In this document: in pieces, positions 28,007 through 37,916 of the stretch | Numbering within the stretch: the first letter of the stretch is position 1 | Layout: the number at the start of each line of letters is the position of its first letter | Origin: Bacteroidia bacterium | Lineage (GTDB): Bacteria; Bacteroidota; Bacteroidia; Bacteroidales; VadinHA17 | Assembly: GCA_026391215.1 (NCBI GenBank) | Contig: JAPLDX010000040.1 | Span: forward strand, 1-62,185 | Length of the DNA: 62,185 nt | Direction of reading: 5' to 3' | The notes under the pieces: generated by a model | Database searches by the model: none | What the model was told of the DNA's origin: nothing | Seen by the model: the letters and a program-made list of their open reading frames with translations, nothing else | Position numbers and translations under genes: made by a program

Positions 28007-28071
28007 TAACCCACCCCCAGCCCCTCCAGGGAGGGGAATTGTTTATCTCCCCTTCTCCCTTTCTCCCCCTC
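28007..28071. repeat. C/G-rich palindromic repeat, copy 3 (half element)
   Basis: Only the left part of the element remains: ACCCACCCCCAG, then hairpin CCCCTCC-AG-GGAGGGG, then degenerate C-rich sequence up to the carB stop at 28072. It again abuts a stop codon. It appears truncated or decayed compared with copies 1 and 4. Confidence 0.6.
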
Positions 28072-31000
28072 TCATTTATATTCATCCCAGCTCTTAATAG
28101 CAAGATCATCCTCCTTCAAGCGACAGAAGGCAAGGATGAAAGCGCTGGCGAGCCTGGCATTGGTTATAAGCGGTACATTGAAATCAATTGCGCTTCTGCG
28201 GATAGCATAATCATTATTCAGCTCAGCATCAGTTAGATCCTTAGGAATATTTACAACAAGGTCAACCTCACGGTTTCTGATAAGCTCAACTGTATTCGGG
28301 GATTTATCTTCATCGGGCCAGTATGCCACATGCGCCTCGACGCCGGCATTTTGGAGGAACTGCTGTGTTCCCCTTGTTGCATATAGTTTATGGCCTCTTT
28401 CCCTGAGAGCTTTTGCACTGTTCAGGAGCTCAACCTTCGAACGGGCTGGACCTGTTGAAAGAAGAATGCTCTTAACCGGTACCCTGTAACCCACTGAGAA
28501 CATAGCCTTTAGAATTGCCTCATAGAATCCCTCGCCTATGCAGCCTACCTCGCCTGTTGAAGACATATCGACTCCAAGAACAGGATCAGCTTTTGCAAGC
28601 CGGGAGAAACTGAACTGAGGAGCCTTTACACCGACATAATCAAGCTCGAACACCGACTTGTGCGGCTTCTCTGCAGGAACGCCAAGCATCACCTTTGTGG
28701 CAAGCTCAATCAGGTTCGTTTTAAGTACTTTAGAGACGAAAGGCATGCTACGGCTCGCGCGTAGGTTGCATTCAATCACTTTAATATCATTATCCCTTGC
28801 AAGGTATTGTATATTAAAAGGACCGGTTATATTAAGCTCTTTTGCTATCTGGCGGGAGATGCGCTTTATTCGCCTGACTGTTTCAAAATAGATCTTCTGT
28901 GGCGGAAATACTATCGTTGCATCACCGGAATGGACTCCGGCAAACTCTACATGTTCGCTTATAGCATAGGCAAGGATATCACCCTCCCTTGCAACTGCAT
29001 CTATTTCAATCTCCTTTGCATTCTCAATGAATTCAGATACCACTACAGGATACTGCTTGGAGACCTGGGAGGCAAGTTCGAGAAAATGAGTAAGCTCATT
29101 CCTGTTTGAAACCACATTCATGGCAGCCCCAGAAAGAACGTACGATGGACGAATGAGCACAGGGAAGCCTATTCTATCGACAAACTCAAAGATATCCTCT
29201 ATTGATGAAAGCTCCTTCCATCTTGGCTGGTCAACAGAAAGATTGTCGAGCATCCTGGAGAACTTGTGCCTGTTCTCAGCTCTGTCAATTGACAGCGGCG
29301 AAGTTCCAAGTACGGGAACATTCTCCCTGAAGAGTCTCATTGCTAGATTATTTGGTATCTGTCCGCCTACAGATACAATAACTCCTCCCGGATTTTCAAG
29401 GTCAATAATGTCGAGGACTCTTTCAAAGGTAAGCTCATCGAAGTAGAGCCTGTCGCAGATGTCGTAATCAGTGCTCACGGTTTCAGGATTATAATTGATC
29501 ATTACCGACCTGAATCCCTCTTTCCTGATGGTATCGATGGCATTTACCGAACACCAATCGAATTCGACACTGGAACCGATCCTGTATGCTCCTGAACCCA
29601 GGACTATTATTGATTTCTTGTCATTTTCATATACGATATCATGTTCGGTTGCGCTATATGTTAAATAAAGGTAATTGGTAACAGCCGGGTACTCTGCTGC
29701 GAGGGTGTCAATCTGCTTTACATAGGGAATTATACCAAGAAGTTTCCTGAGATTTCTGACTTTAAGGAGGTCTTCATTGATATTTGCCGGATCTGATTCC
29801 AGAACATGCCTGGCTATCTGGAAATCACTGAATCCGTTTATTTTGGAATGAGCAAGAAGATCAGGAGGAATAGTTTCAAGAGATTTACATTTACACAGTT
29901 CATCCTTTATATTTATTATATTTCTGAGCTTGAAAAGAAACCATTTATCGATCCTGGTGAGCTCATGTATCCTATCGATGGACATTCCCTTTTCCAATGC
30001 TTCAGCAATTGAGAATATCCTCATATCGGTAGGTTCTGCAAGCTCTTTTTCTATCTCCCTGAATTTAAGCTCACGGTTGCCTGTGAAACCGTGCATTCCC
30101 TGTCCGATCATCCTGAGGCCTTTCTGTATGGCTTCCTCGAAATTCCTTCCTATCGACATCACTTCGCCGACGCTCTTCATGCTGCTGCCTATTGCATGTG
30201 AGACACCTTCAAATTTATTGAGATCCCAGCGCGGTATCTTGCATACGATATAATCCAGAGCCGGTTCAAAACAGGCTGTAGTTGTTTTTGTCACTGAATT
30301 CTTAAGCTCATGAAGTCCATAACCTATACCGAGCTTGGCAGCTACAAATGCAAGCGGATAACCTGTTGCTTTTGATGCCAATGCGCTGGAACGGGAGAGC
30401 CTGGCGTTAACTTCGATCACGCGGTACTCTTCTGAATCAGGCGACAAAGCAAATTGGACATTGCATTCTCCCACTATACCTATATGCCTGATTATCCTTA
30501 TTGAGAGCTCCCGCAATTTATGGTATTCGTTGTTTGTCAGCGTTTGAGAAGGTGCAACCACAATGCTCTCTCCGGTATGTATTCCCAGGGGATCGAAATT
30601 TTCCATGTTACAGACAGTGATGCAATTGTCGTACTTGTCGCGAACTACCTCATATTCAACTTCTTTCCATCCTTTAAGCGACTCTTCCACCAGGATCTGG
30701 CCAGTATACGAAAATGCCTTTGCTGCGAGAGCTTTAAGTTCATCCAGGTTTGATGCAAAACCGCTGCCCTGTCCGCCAAGGGTATATGCAGCCCTTATTA
30801 TTACCGGGAATCCTAGTTTTTCTGCAGCATCAAGAGCATCATCAACGCATGATACCGCAATACTTCTGGGTGTTTTCACATCTATTTCATCCAGCTTCTT
30901 TACAAAAAGCTCGCGGTCCTCAGTGTCCATGATGGCAGTCACCGGAGTGCCAAGCACTTTTACTTTGTACTTTTCAAATATGCCTGCCTTGAATAATTCA

Positions 31001-31293
31001 GTTCCGCAGTTGAGAGCAGTCTGACCTCCGAATGAAAGAAGAATACTATCAGGCCTCTCCTTTATTATGACTTTTTCAACGAAATAGGGTGTCACAGGAA
31101 GAAAGTAGATCTTACCGGCAAGCTCTTCTGATGTCTGAACCGTTGCAATGTTGGGATTAATCAGTACTGTTTTTATTCCTTCTTCTTTCAGGGCCTTAAG
31201 TGCCTGTGATCCTGAATAATCGAATTCACCCGCTTCACCTATCTTCAACGCACCGGAGCCTAGGATTACTACCTTTTTAATCTTATCTGTCAT
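28072..31293 (-). CDS. carB: Carbamoyl-phosphate synthase large subunit
   Basis: The 1073-aa protein has two homologous ATP-grasp halves. The first opens KKVVILGSGALKIGEAGEFDYSGSQALKAL and shows NVQFAL and EVNARLSRSSALASKATGYPLA. The second opens SIIVLGSGAYRIGSSVEFDW near 555 and shows IECNLRASRSMPFVSK. The C-terminal MGS-like allosteric domain (about 935-1073) ends the protein. It makes carbamoyl phosphate for arginine and pyrimidines. The -7-like TATTTTTG lies at 31310-31317 (minus strand). It is divergent from argR across a 93-bp regulatory region and separated from carA by argRGH. Confidence 0.97.
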   Translation of the reverse strand: MTDKIKKVVILGSGALKIGEAGEFDYSGSQALKALKEEGIKTVLINPNIATVQTSEELAGKIYFLPVTPYFVEKVIIKERPDSILLSFGGQTALNCGTELFKAGIFEKYKVKVLGTPVTAIMDTEDRELFVKKLDEIDVKTPRSIAVSCVDDALDAAEKLGFPVIIRAAYTLGGQGSGFASNLDELKALAAKAFSYTGQILVEESLKGWKEVEYEVVRDKYDNCITVCNMENFDPLGIHTGESIVVAPSQTLTNNEYHKLRELSIRIIRHIGIVGECNVQFALSPDSEEYRVIEVNARLSRSSALASKATGYPLAFVAAKLGIGYGLHELKNSVTKTTTACFEPALDYIVCKIPRWDLNKFEGVSHAIGSSMKSVGEVMSIGRNFEEAIQKGLRMIGQGMHGFTGNRELKFREIEKELAEPTDMRIFSIAEALEKGMSIDRIHELTRIDKWFLFKLRNIINIKDELCKCKSLETIPPDLLAHSKINGFSDFQIARHVLESDPANINEDLLKVRNLRKLLGIIPYVKQIDTLAAEYPAVTNYLYLTYSATEHDIVYENDKKSIIVLGSGAYRIGSSVEFDWCSVNAIDTIRKEGFRSVMINYNPETVSTDYDICDRLYFDELTFERVLDIIDLENPGGVIVSVGGQIPNNLAMRLFRENVPVLGTSPLSIDRAENRHKFSRMLDNLSVDQPRWKELSSIEDIFEFVDRIGFPVLIRPSYVLSGAAMNVVSNRNELTHFLELASQVSKQYPVVVSEFIENAKEIEIDAVAREGDILAYAISEHVEFAGVHSGDATIVFPPQKIYFETVRRIKRISRQIAKELNITGPFNIQYLARDNDIKVIECNLRASRSMPFVSKVLKTNLIELATKVMLGVPAEKPHKSVFELDYVGVKAPQFSFSRLAKADPVLGVDMSSTGEVGCIGEGFYEAILKAMFSVGYRVPVKSILLSTGPARSKVELLNSAKALRERGHKLYATRGTQQFLQNAGVEAHVAYWPDEDKSPNTVELIRNREVDLVVNIPKDLTDAELNNDYAIRRSAIDFNVPLITNARLASAFILAFCRLKEDDLAIKSWDEYK

Positions 31294-31337
31294 TTGCCGG
31301 ATTTGAGATCAAAAATAACACAATTTTTTTATCGGGA

Positions 31338-31368
31338 TTTGTATTATTTAAAAAAATGAATATATTTG
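31338..31368 (+). promoter_or_regulatory. argRGH promoter (TTTG-19-TATATTTG)
   Basis: TTTG at 31338-31341, 19 bp, then TATATTTG at 31361-31368 is an exact Bacteroidota consensus. The start of transcription near 31375 leaves a very short leader before the argR ATG at 31387. Confidence 0.75.
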
Positions 31369-31393
31369 CAAGATAAATGAATAAATATGCAAA
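31355..31393 (+). promoter_or_regulatory. Two tandem ARG-box-like operators
   Basis: TGAATATATTTGCA (31357-31370) and TGAATAAATATGCA (31378-31391) each match the ArgR half-site pattern TGAAT-wwww-ATTCA with small changes. Their centres are 21 bp apart, the spacing of paired 18-bp ARG boxes in E. coli (3-bp gap). The first covers the -7 element and the second covers the argR start codon, so ArgR binding would repress its own operon and could also affect divergent carB. Confidence 0.65.
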
Positions 31394-31869
31394 AAACAAA
31401 AAGGCTCCCTGTTATTGAAAAAATAATTGCTGAGGAGAACATATCATCACATGCGATGCTTCTCCGGAGGCTGAAAGCAAAAGGGATAAGCTGCACACAG
31501 GCAACATTATCGCGCGACCTGAAACAAATCGGAGCAGGAAGAGTCCCCGACGGAAAGGGAGGCTACAAATATACCCTGCCGGAAAACAGCAGTAATAGTG
31601 CACAGCCTGGCTACAACAAACTGCAGGTTCTTCCGGTAATACTTGATATTGTCGATGCCAAAGGGCTCCTGGTGATCAGGACTCTCCCGGGAAATGCAAA
31701 TAACGCTGCAATATACATTGATAACACATCAAGATATGAAATCGCAGGGACCATAGCAGGCGATGACACAATACTGGTGATCCCGCGCGATGGTATTACC
31801 AATCATCAGTTGCATACATGCCTGGAGCTTATACTACCGGGGCTTCATGAACAGATCAAAAGAAAATGA
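31387..31869 (+). CDS. argR: Arginine repressor ArgR
   Basis: The 160-aa protein has an N-terminal winged helix-turn-helix (residues about 1-70; recognition region [15 protein letters not shown]) and a C-terminal hexamerisation and arginine-binding domain with [15 protein letters not shown] near 120-132. The Asp pair contacts arginine in known ArgR proteins. It is the first gene of argR-argG-argH and has ARG-box-like sites over its promoter. Its stop overlaps an ATG in the argG frame (ATGA at 31866). Confidence 0.95.
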   Translation: MQKTKRLPVIEKIIAEENISSHAMLLRRLKAKGISCTQATLSRDLKQIGAGRVPDGKGGYKYTLPENSSNSAQPGYNKLQVLPVILDIVDAKGLLVIRTLPGNANNAAIYIDNTSRYEIAGTIAGDDTILVIPRDGITNHQLHTCLELILPGLHEQIKRK

Positions 31870-31907
31870 AATCGATAATGAATAATAATAAAGTAAAAAT
31901 ATTTAAG

Positions 31908-33140
31908 ATGAAAGAAAAGGTAGTGCTGGCGTACAGCGGTGGTCTGGATACTTCGGTTATTCTGAAATGGCTGATTGAAAAGAATTATGATGTAATCGCA
32001 TTTATTGCCGACGTCGGCCAGGCTGAAAATTTTGAAGAGTGCAAAAAAAAGGCATTGCATCTTGGCGCTTCTAAAGTGATAATATCTGACCTCAAAAGGG
32101 AATTTGTCGAAAATTATGTGCTTAAAGCTATCATGGCAAATGCCATCTATGAAGACAGGTACCTTCTCGGGACTGCTCTTGCAAGGCCGCTGATAGCAAG
32201 GAAACAGATTGAAGTAGCAAAGCAGGAAGGTGCCCTTGCAGTCGCTCACGGGGCAACCGGAAAAGGGAACGACCAGGTAAGATTCGAACTTTGCTATTAT
32301 GCCCTGATGCCGGGAGTAAAGGTTATATCACCCTGGAAGGACAGGGAGTTCCTTTCTCAGTTCAGGGGAAGAACAGACCTTCTGAAATATGCTGCCGAAA
32401 AACAGATTCCAGTTAAGGCAAGTATTGACAAACCTTACAGCGAGGATGATAACCTGATGCATATAAGCCATGAGGCCGGTGTTCTTGAAGATCCCATGTA
32501 CACTCTTCAGAAAAGCATGCTCCAAAAAATGGTTATGCCACAGGATGCTCCGGATGCTGAAACCCGGATCGTTATTCATTTCAAGGACGGCAGGCCGGTA
32601 AAGCTGATTAACAAGGAAGATGGCACCGTTAAGGATGATCCGTACGAATTGTATGTTTACCTGAACGATATAGCCGGAAAAAATGGAATAGGGCTGCTCG
32701 ATATGGTCGAAAACAGGTTCGTCGGCATCAAATCAAGGGGTGTTTATGAGACTCCTGCTGCAACTGTTCTTCATATAGCACATAAGGATATAGAGGGAAT
32801 TGCAATGGATAGGGAGGTGATGAGACTTGTCAACATGCTGACTCCTAAATTTGCTGAGATCATTTACAACGGATTCTGGTTCAGTCCTGAGATGGATTTT
32901 CTGATGGCTGCAATTGAAAAGAGCCAGGAGCTTATTGATGGAAGCGTACATCTATGCCTGTACAAGGGAAATGTGATAATTGAAGGCCGCGAATCACCCT
33001 CTTCATTATATAATAAGAAGTTGTCAAGCATGGATATTGAAGGCGGATTTGACCAGACTGACAGTAAGGGATTTATTAAAATCAACGCAATACGGCTTAT
33101 GGCTCACAGGGCAATAGTTGAGCAGAGTCAGAAAAAATAA
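31908..33140 (+). CDS. argG: Argininosuccinate synthase
   Basis: From ATG 31908 the product is 410 aa and begins [17 protein letters not shown], the PP-loop ATP site at the expected position. Upstream in-frame ATGs at 31866 (overlapping the argR stop) and 31878 would add 14 or 10 residues not expected by the family, but translational coupling makes them possible. Other motifs are [15 protein letters not shown] near residue 115 and [10 protein letters not shown] near 270. It joins citrulline and aspartate using ATP. It is followed 6 bp later by argH, which takes its product. Confidence 0.94.
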   Translation: MKEKVVLAYSGGLDTSVILKWLIEKNYDVIAFIADVGQAENFEECKKKALHLGASKVIISDLKREFVENYVLKAIMANAIYEDRYLLGTALARPLIARKQIEVAKQEGALAVAHGATGKGNDQVRFELCYYALMPGVKVISPWKDREFLSQFRGRTDLLKYAAEKQIPVKASIDKPYSEDDNLMHISHEAGVLEDPMYTLQKSMLQKMVMPQDAPDAETRIVIHFKDGRPVKLINKEDGTVKDDPYELYVYLNDIAGKNGIGLLDMVENRFVGIKSRGVYETPAATVLHIAHKDIEGIAMDREVMRLVNMLTPKFAEIIYNGFWFSPEMDFLMAAIEKSQELIDGSVHLCLYKGNVIIEGRESPSSLYNKKLSSMDIEGGFDQTDSKGFIKINAIRLMAHRAIVEQSQKK

Positions 33141-33146
33141 AAAGAT

Positions 33147-34487
33147 ATGAAACTCTGGGAAAAAGGAATTAATCCCGAACCTGCAATTATAGAGTTCACT
33201 GCAGGAAGGGACAGGAAGACAGATCTGCATCTCACAAAGTGGGATATAATCGGATCAATGGCTCATGTAATAATGCTGAATGACGTCGGGTTAATTGAGA
33301 ACAACGAAAAGAATGATCTCCTGAAAGCCCTTCATTCCCTTTTTGTATTGGATGAAAAAGGGACTCTTGTTATTGAAAATGATGTGGAAGACATTCATTC
33401 CCAGATTGAAAAGGAGATGGCATCAATCCTTGGAACAACCGGGAAGAAGATCCATACCGGAAGGTCAAGGAACGACCAGGTTCTTGTTGACATAAGGCTA
33501 TATACGAGGGAGGAAATTGACCGTCTTTCAGTCATAATTGGAAAACTATTCAACAGGCTGCAGGAATTGAGCGAACAATATAAGGAAGTACTTCTACCGG
33601 GTTATACGCATATGCAGCCGGCAATGTTATCATCATTCGGACTCTGGTTTGGTGCCTATGCTGAATCCCTGACTGATGACATACTCCTTCTGGCTGAGGC
33701 AAGGAACCTTAATAACAGGAATCCGCTCGGAACAGCTGCCGGCTTTGGGACAACTCTCCCCCTTAACAGGAAGCTGACCTCTGAACTGCTGGAATTTGAT
33801 GATCTTCTTTATAATTCTGCCTATGCCAGCCTGAGCAGGGGCAAAGTAGAACTTGCAATAGCATCATCCCTGGCCTCGCTGGCTCAGACACTTTCAAGGT
33901 TCTCAATGGATATATGCCTTTATATGAGCTCTGAATTCCGGTTCATTGATTTCCCGGATGAATATGTTACCGGATCAAGCATAATGCCCCAGAAGAGAAA
34001 TCCTGATGTATTTGAACTTATCAGAGGACGTTCGAATATAATCCAGACCCTGCCCGGGCAAATTGCCATGCTGACCTCTAACCTGCCATCTGGATACAAT
34101 CGTGACCTTCAGCTTCTCAAACAACTTATTTTTGATGCATTCGCCGATCTTCAGGAGTCGGTAGAAATAATGATGTTAATGCTGAGGAATATAAGGATCA
34201 GAAAAAACATAACAGAAAATCCTTTATATAACACGATATTCAGCACTGAAGAGGTTAACAGGCTTGTAAAAGAAGGAATTCCTTTCAGGGACGCTTATAA
34301 AGCAGTGGCGGAAATGGTTAAAAACTCCTCATTTTCAAGGACATCTGTCTCTGATTACATTCACGAAGGCAGCATAGGGAATCTGTGCAACAAGGAAATA
34401 GCAGAGATTTTCAATGAGAGGATGAAATGTTTTAAGAACAGGTCGGCTGAAAATCTTGCGAAAAAAATGATGGGGCACGTGGGCTAG
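33147..34487 (+). CDS. argH: Argininosuccinate lyase
   Basis: The 446-aa fumarase/aspartase-superfamily enzyme splits argininosuccinate into arginine and fumarate. The signature GSSIMPQKRNPD lies near residue 280 and carries the catalytic Ser loop. HTGRSRNDQV lies near 105 and LPGYTHMQPA near 150. It is the last gene of argRGH. The TAG is followed after 2 bp by repeat copy 4, which separates it from convergent carA. Confidence 0.97.
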   Translation: MKLWEKGINPEPAIIEFTAGRDRKTDLHLTKWDIIGSMAHVIMLNDVGLIENNEKNDLLKALHSLFVLDEKGTLVIENDVEDIHSQIEKEMASILGTTGKKIHTGRSRNDQVLVDIRLYTREEIDRLSVIIGKLFNRLQELSEQYKEVLLPGYTHMQPAMLSSFGLWFGAYAESLTDDILLLAEARNLNNRNPLGTAAGFGTTLPLNRKLTSELLEFDDLLYNSAYASLSRGKVELAIASSLASLAQTLSRFSMDICLYMSSEFRFIDFPDEYVTGSSIMPQKRNPDVFELIRGRSNIIQTLPGQIAMLTSNLPSGYNRDLQLLKQLIFDAFADLQESVEIMMLMLRNIRIRKNITENPLYNTIFSTEEVNRLVKEGIPFRDAYKAVAEMVKNSSFSRTSVSDYIHEGSIGNLCNKEIAEIFNERMKCFKNRSAENLAKKMMGHVG

Positions 34488-34489
34488 TC

Positions 34490-34635
34490 ACATGTACCCA
34501 TCCCCCAATTCTTCGCTTCACTCAGAATTTTCCCCCTTCCCTGCTTCGCAAGGAAGGGGGCTATATAATTGAATATTAATTAGTTTCCCCCTCCTTGCTT
34601 CAGCAGGGAGGGGGATTAAGGGGGTGGGTACGTGT
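34490..34635. repeat. C/G-rich palindromic repeat, copy 4 (complete)
   Basis: The outer inverted repeats ACATGTACCCATCCCCC (34490) and GGGGGTGGGTACGTGT (34620-34635) match those of copy 1. Internal hairpins are CCCCCTTCC/GGAAGGGGG (34532-34560) and CCCCCTCC/GGAGGGGG (34587-34614). The element fills the gap between the convergent stops of argH and carA. Confidence 0.87.
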
Positions 34636-34651
34636 AGATAAAAATGGGTGA

Positions 34652-35731
34652 TTAAAGGTATTTTTTTATATTCTCAATAAACTCATCAAAAAGATAATCG
34701 GTATCCGTCGGTCCTCCTGAAGCCTCAGGGTGAAACTGCGTTGAGAAGAATGGTTTAGTCTTATGTTTCATACCCTCATTGGTCCGGTCGTTTATGTTAA
34801 TAAACAAGGGATCCCAATCCTCGCCGAGGGTTTTATTGTCAACAGCAAAGCCATGATTTTGTGATGTGATGTAAGCCTTGTTGGTCCCTGCCTTGATAAC
34901 AGGCTGATTATGGCTTCTGTGACCATATTTCAGCTTATAGGTATCTGCCCCGGAGGCAAGCGCCATAAGCTGGTTCCCAAGGCATATTCCGAATACAGGC
35001 ACTTCTTTATCAAAAGATCTGCTGATATTCTTGATAGTAGCTTTACACATTTTAGGATCACCAGGGCCGTTTGAAAGAAAAAGCCCATCATACTCTTCCT
35101 TGTGGTAGTCGTAATCCCACGGAACCCTGATTATTGTTGTATCACGCTTCAATAAGTTCCTGATAATGTTGTATTTGACGCCACAGTCTACCAAAATGAT
35201 CCTGTATTTCCCGGAACCATAGATTTTTTTCTCATGTGTGCTTACCTCGGCAACAAGATTCACCTTGTTCGGATCATAAAAAGAGATCTCTGTTCCTTCA
35301 GGTTCAATTTTGCCAAGCATTGCACCTTTTTCGCGGATCCTTTTTGTCAGCGCCCTGGTATCTATACCGAATATCCCTGGAACATTGTTCCTTGAAAGCC
35401 AGTCATCAAGACTTTCTGAAGCATTCCAGTGGCTGTATTCAAAGGAATAATCAGACACTATCAGTCCTGAAATATGAATTGACGATGATTCATAAAACCT
35501 ATACAGATCATTCTCTTCACTTTTTACGGGAGCTCCGTAATTACCTACCAGCGGGTAGGTGAGGCACAGGATCTGTCCGTGGTATGAAGGATCGGTCAGA
35601 CTTTCAGGATAGCCGGTCATGGCAGTATTGAAAACAACCTCTCCTGCAGCAGCTACGGGTGCTCCGAACGATCTGCCACAAAAAACAGAACCATCCTCAA
35701 GTACCAGTCTTACTTTTATTCTTTCATTCAC
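34652..35731 (-). CDS. carA: Carbamoyl-phosphate synthase small subunit
   Basis: The 359-aa product is an N-terminal CarA domain (VFNTAMTGYPESLTDPSY near residue 35) plus a class I glutamine amidotransferase. The nucleophile Cys250 is in FGICLGNQLMALA and the His/Glu pair in QFHPEASGGPTDT near 335. It supplies ammonia from glutamine to CarB. It lies 14 bp downstream of the malY-like gene on the same strand, not beside carB. Confidence 0.96.
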   Translation of the reverse strand: MNERIKVRLVLEDGSVFCGRSFGAPVAAAGEVVFNTAMTGYPESLTDPSYHGQILCLTYPLVGNYGAPVKSEENDLYRFYESSSIHISGLIVSDYSFEYSHWNASESLDDWLSRNNVPGIFGIDTRALTKRIREKGAMLGKIEPEGTEISFYDPNKVNLVAEVSTHEKKIYGSGKYRIILVDCGVKYNIIRNLLKRDTTIIRVPWDYDYHKEEYDGLFLSNGPGDPKMCKATIKNISRSFDKEVPVFGICLGNQLMALASGADTYKLKYGHRSHNQPVIKAGTNKAYITSQNHGFAVDNKTLGEDWDPLFININDRTNEGMKHKTKPFFSTQFHPEASGGPTDTDYLFDEFIENIKKYL

Positions 35732-35745
35732 AGGGCAACTGCTTT

Positions 35746-36921
35746 TTATCTTATTGCAGCAACAGCTTTTTCAATTTGTTCAAGTGCCTTAATGACTACC
35801 TGGTGCGTTGTACCAAGATTCATTCTCATGAATCCTTCTCCGCCCGGCCCAAATGTGGAACCTTCATTCATACCTATACCCGCCTTCTCAATGAAAAAAC
35901 CCTGAAGCTCTTTTCCCGTCATTCCGAATTTGCGGCAGTCAAGCCAGATCATATATGTCGCTTCAGGCTGAACAGGCACTATCTCAGGAATAAGTTCCCT
36001 GCAATATTTCCTGACAATCTCAACATTCTGATCAATGTAATCCAATAAGGCATTAAGCCATTCATGGCCTTCAGAATATGCTGCTGTTGAAGCAATTGTT
36101 CCAAAGATATTGCCATCACCGATATGCAGGCTTTCTATTTTCTTGTTGAAGTATTTGCGCAGAACAGGATTGGAAATTATCACTGATGCCGTTGCCAGTC
36201 CTGCAAGATTGAAAGTTTTGCTTGGTGCAATGCATGTCACTGTTATATTGGCTATTTTTTCAGATAATTTTGCTATTGGTGTATGATAAAATCCCGGCAA
36301 TACCAGATCGCAGTGAATTTCATCTGATAATATAATTATCTCTTTTTCAAGACAGATTTCAGCTAGTTTTGAAAGTTCTTCATGAGACCAGACTCTTCCG
36401 ACAGGATTATGAGGATTGGAAATAATGATCATTTTTGTTGTTCCGTCAATTGCTGAAATCAGTAAATCAAGATCCATTTCCCATTTCCCATTTTTTTCGA
36501 TAAGCTGGTTATATACAAGGTTGCGGCCATGGCTTTCAACTGCAGAAAAGAACGGGAAATAGACAGGAGGCTGAACTATTATCTTATCACCGGGACGTGT
36601 AAACGAAAGCGTACAGACATTTAATGCAGGAACAATTCCCGGACAAAAGCAGATCCATTCTTTTTCAATTTCCCAGTTATGCCTTGATTTGAGCCACCTT
36701 AAAATAGAATTATAATAATCCGCCGGACGGAAAGAATATCCGAAGATCTCATGATTGACACGATTTCTGAGTTTATCGACAATAAAGCCGGGTGTCCTGA
36801 AATCCATATCGGCTACCCACATCGGGATTACGTTTTCTCTGCCGAATATTTCTTCTATCAAGTCAAACTTAATACAATAAGTACCCGCTCTTTTGACTTC
36901 CTCATCAAAATTCCATCTCAT
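35746..36921 (-). CDS. MalY/PatB-type PLP-dependent aminotransferase / C-S lyase
   Basis: The 391-aa class I/II fold-type I enzyme opens with the IPMWVADMDFRTP segment typical of the MalY/PatB branch. It then has NPHNPVGRVW near 165, an SDEIHCDLV motif near 195, and the Schiff-base Lys in APSKTFNLAGLA near 230. MalY/PatB members cleave cystathionine or related C-S bonds, and some act as aminotransferases. It is 14 bp upstream of carA in the same orientation and is probably co-transcribed with it; the metabolic link is not obvious. Confidence 0.9.
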   Translation of the reverse strand: MRWNFDEEVKRAGTYCIKFDLIEEIFGRENVIPMWVADMDFRTPGFIVDKLRNRVNHEIFGYSFRPADYYNSILRWLKSRHNWEIEKEWICFCPGIVPALNVCTLSFTRPGDKIIVQPPVYFPFFSAVESHGRNLVYNQLIEKNGKWEMDLDLLISAIDGTTKMIIISNPHNPVGRVWSHEELSKLAEICLEKEIIILSDEIHCDLVLPGFYHTPIAKLSEKIANITVTCIAPSKTFNLAGLATASVIISNPVLRKYFNKKIESLHIGDGNIFGTIASTAAYSEGHEWLNALLDYIDQNVEIVRKYCRELIPEIVPVQPEATYMIWLDCRKFGMTGKELQGFFIEKAGIGMNEGSTFGPGGEGFMRMNLGTTHQVVIKALEQIEKAVAAIR

Positions 36922-37038
36922 CTGAAATGGTTTAAATTCAGAGGGTCAAAGATAATTAAAATGAGGATATGGTTTATTTAATATTTTTACTACTTTTATG
37001 CATGGTTTTGATTATTGTTATTAATTAATGTTAGCTAT

Positions 37039-37851
37039 ATGAAAAGGATTATCGCAGTATTCATGCTTCCAATAGTTTTAACTGGCCTGACATGTATAAC
37101 TTCATGCAAAGGCAAGAATAAAGAACAGAAGAAGGTTGAGCTTGACCAGATTCAAACGGTTGAGAATGAGATGACATCGAATGTGGATTCTTTACCATCC
37201 TCAGCTGAAGTAATAAAGATGCTTACCGACCTTGAAGTCGGTTATATTTTCGGGATTTCCAATCCTGTTGAAAATACCAAAAAATATTTCAGCAGCAGCG
37301 CCAGGGCCATCAATATGGGAGTATACGGAGGAGACTTAAGCTATGCTACAATATATAATATTCAGCAGGAAGTTCTCAATTATATGAGTGCTATACAGAG
37401 TCTTGCCGCTGAACTCAATATGTCTCAGATCTATGATGAAACACTTTATGACAAGATCAAACAGAATTTTGATTACAGGGATAAGCTTGTGGAGATTCTG
37501 TCAGATGCATTTGACAAAACATATTCATATCTACGGAATAATGACCAGCAGCCTCTGGCCCTCCTGGTAATCGGAGGAGCATGGGTGGAAGGAATGTACA
37601 TAACAACCCATGTATCTGAAGCAGCATACCAGGTGGCAGGTATCTCAAAGAACCTGATTGAACAGAAAAAATCATTTGAGCTTTATCTCGAAATAGCGAA
37701 GCCATATGAAAATGATCCCCTTGTGGGAGATTTTATCAAAATACTGGATCCTATAAAGAAAGTATATGAAGGCTTAACTACAAGCCTTACCGAAAAGAAC
37801 ATCCAGGATATCACGAAAGCTATTGAAGAGGTTAGAACCCAGATAATTTAA
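37039..37851 (+). CDS. Conserved lipoprotein of unknown function
   Basis: From ATG 37039 the product is 270 aa with a lipoprotein signal (MLPIVLTGLTCITSC, Cys near residue 22). An upstream TTG at 37015 adds 8 residues before the signal and is unlikely. The mature part is predominantly helical, with long acidic and amphipathic stretches and no motif recognised. It precedes the large ABC protein gene by 65 bp on the same strand, but a terminator-like hairpin sits between them. It may be a partner of that transporter; this is only a positional guess. Confidence 0.7.
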   Translation: MKRIIAVFMLPIVLTGLTCITSCKGKNKEQKKVELDQIQTVENEMTSNVDSLPSSAEVIKMLTDLEVGYIFGISNPVENTKKYFSSSARAINMGVYGGDLSYATIYNIQQEVLNYMSAIQSLAAELNMSQIYDETLYDKIKQNFDYRDKLVEILSDAFDKTYSYLRNNDQQPLALLVIGGAWVEGMYITTHVSEAAYQVAGISKNLIEQKKSFELYLEIAKPYENDPLVGDFIKILDPIKKVYEGLTTSLTEKNIQDITKAIEEVRTQII

Positions 37852-37870
37852 TTGAATGTTAATTCTTTGG

Positions 37871-37903
37871 CCGCAAAGCATCTTCCTTTGCGGTCTTTTC
37901 TTT
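37871..37903 (+). terminator. Rho-independent terminator after the lipoprotein gene
   Basis: Hairpin CCGCAAAG (37871-37878) / CTTTGCGG (37886-37893) is followed by TCTTTTCTTT. It lies 13 bp before the next ATG, so it either ends the lipoprotein transcript or attenuates read-through into the ABC gene. Confidence 0.75.
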
Positions 37904-37916
37904 AGTTAATGTCTTT

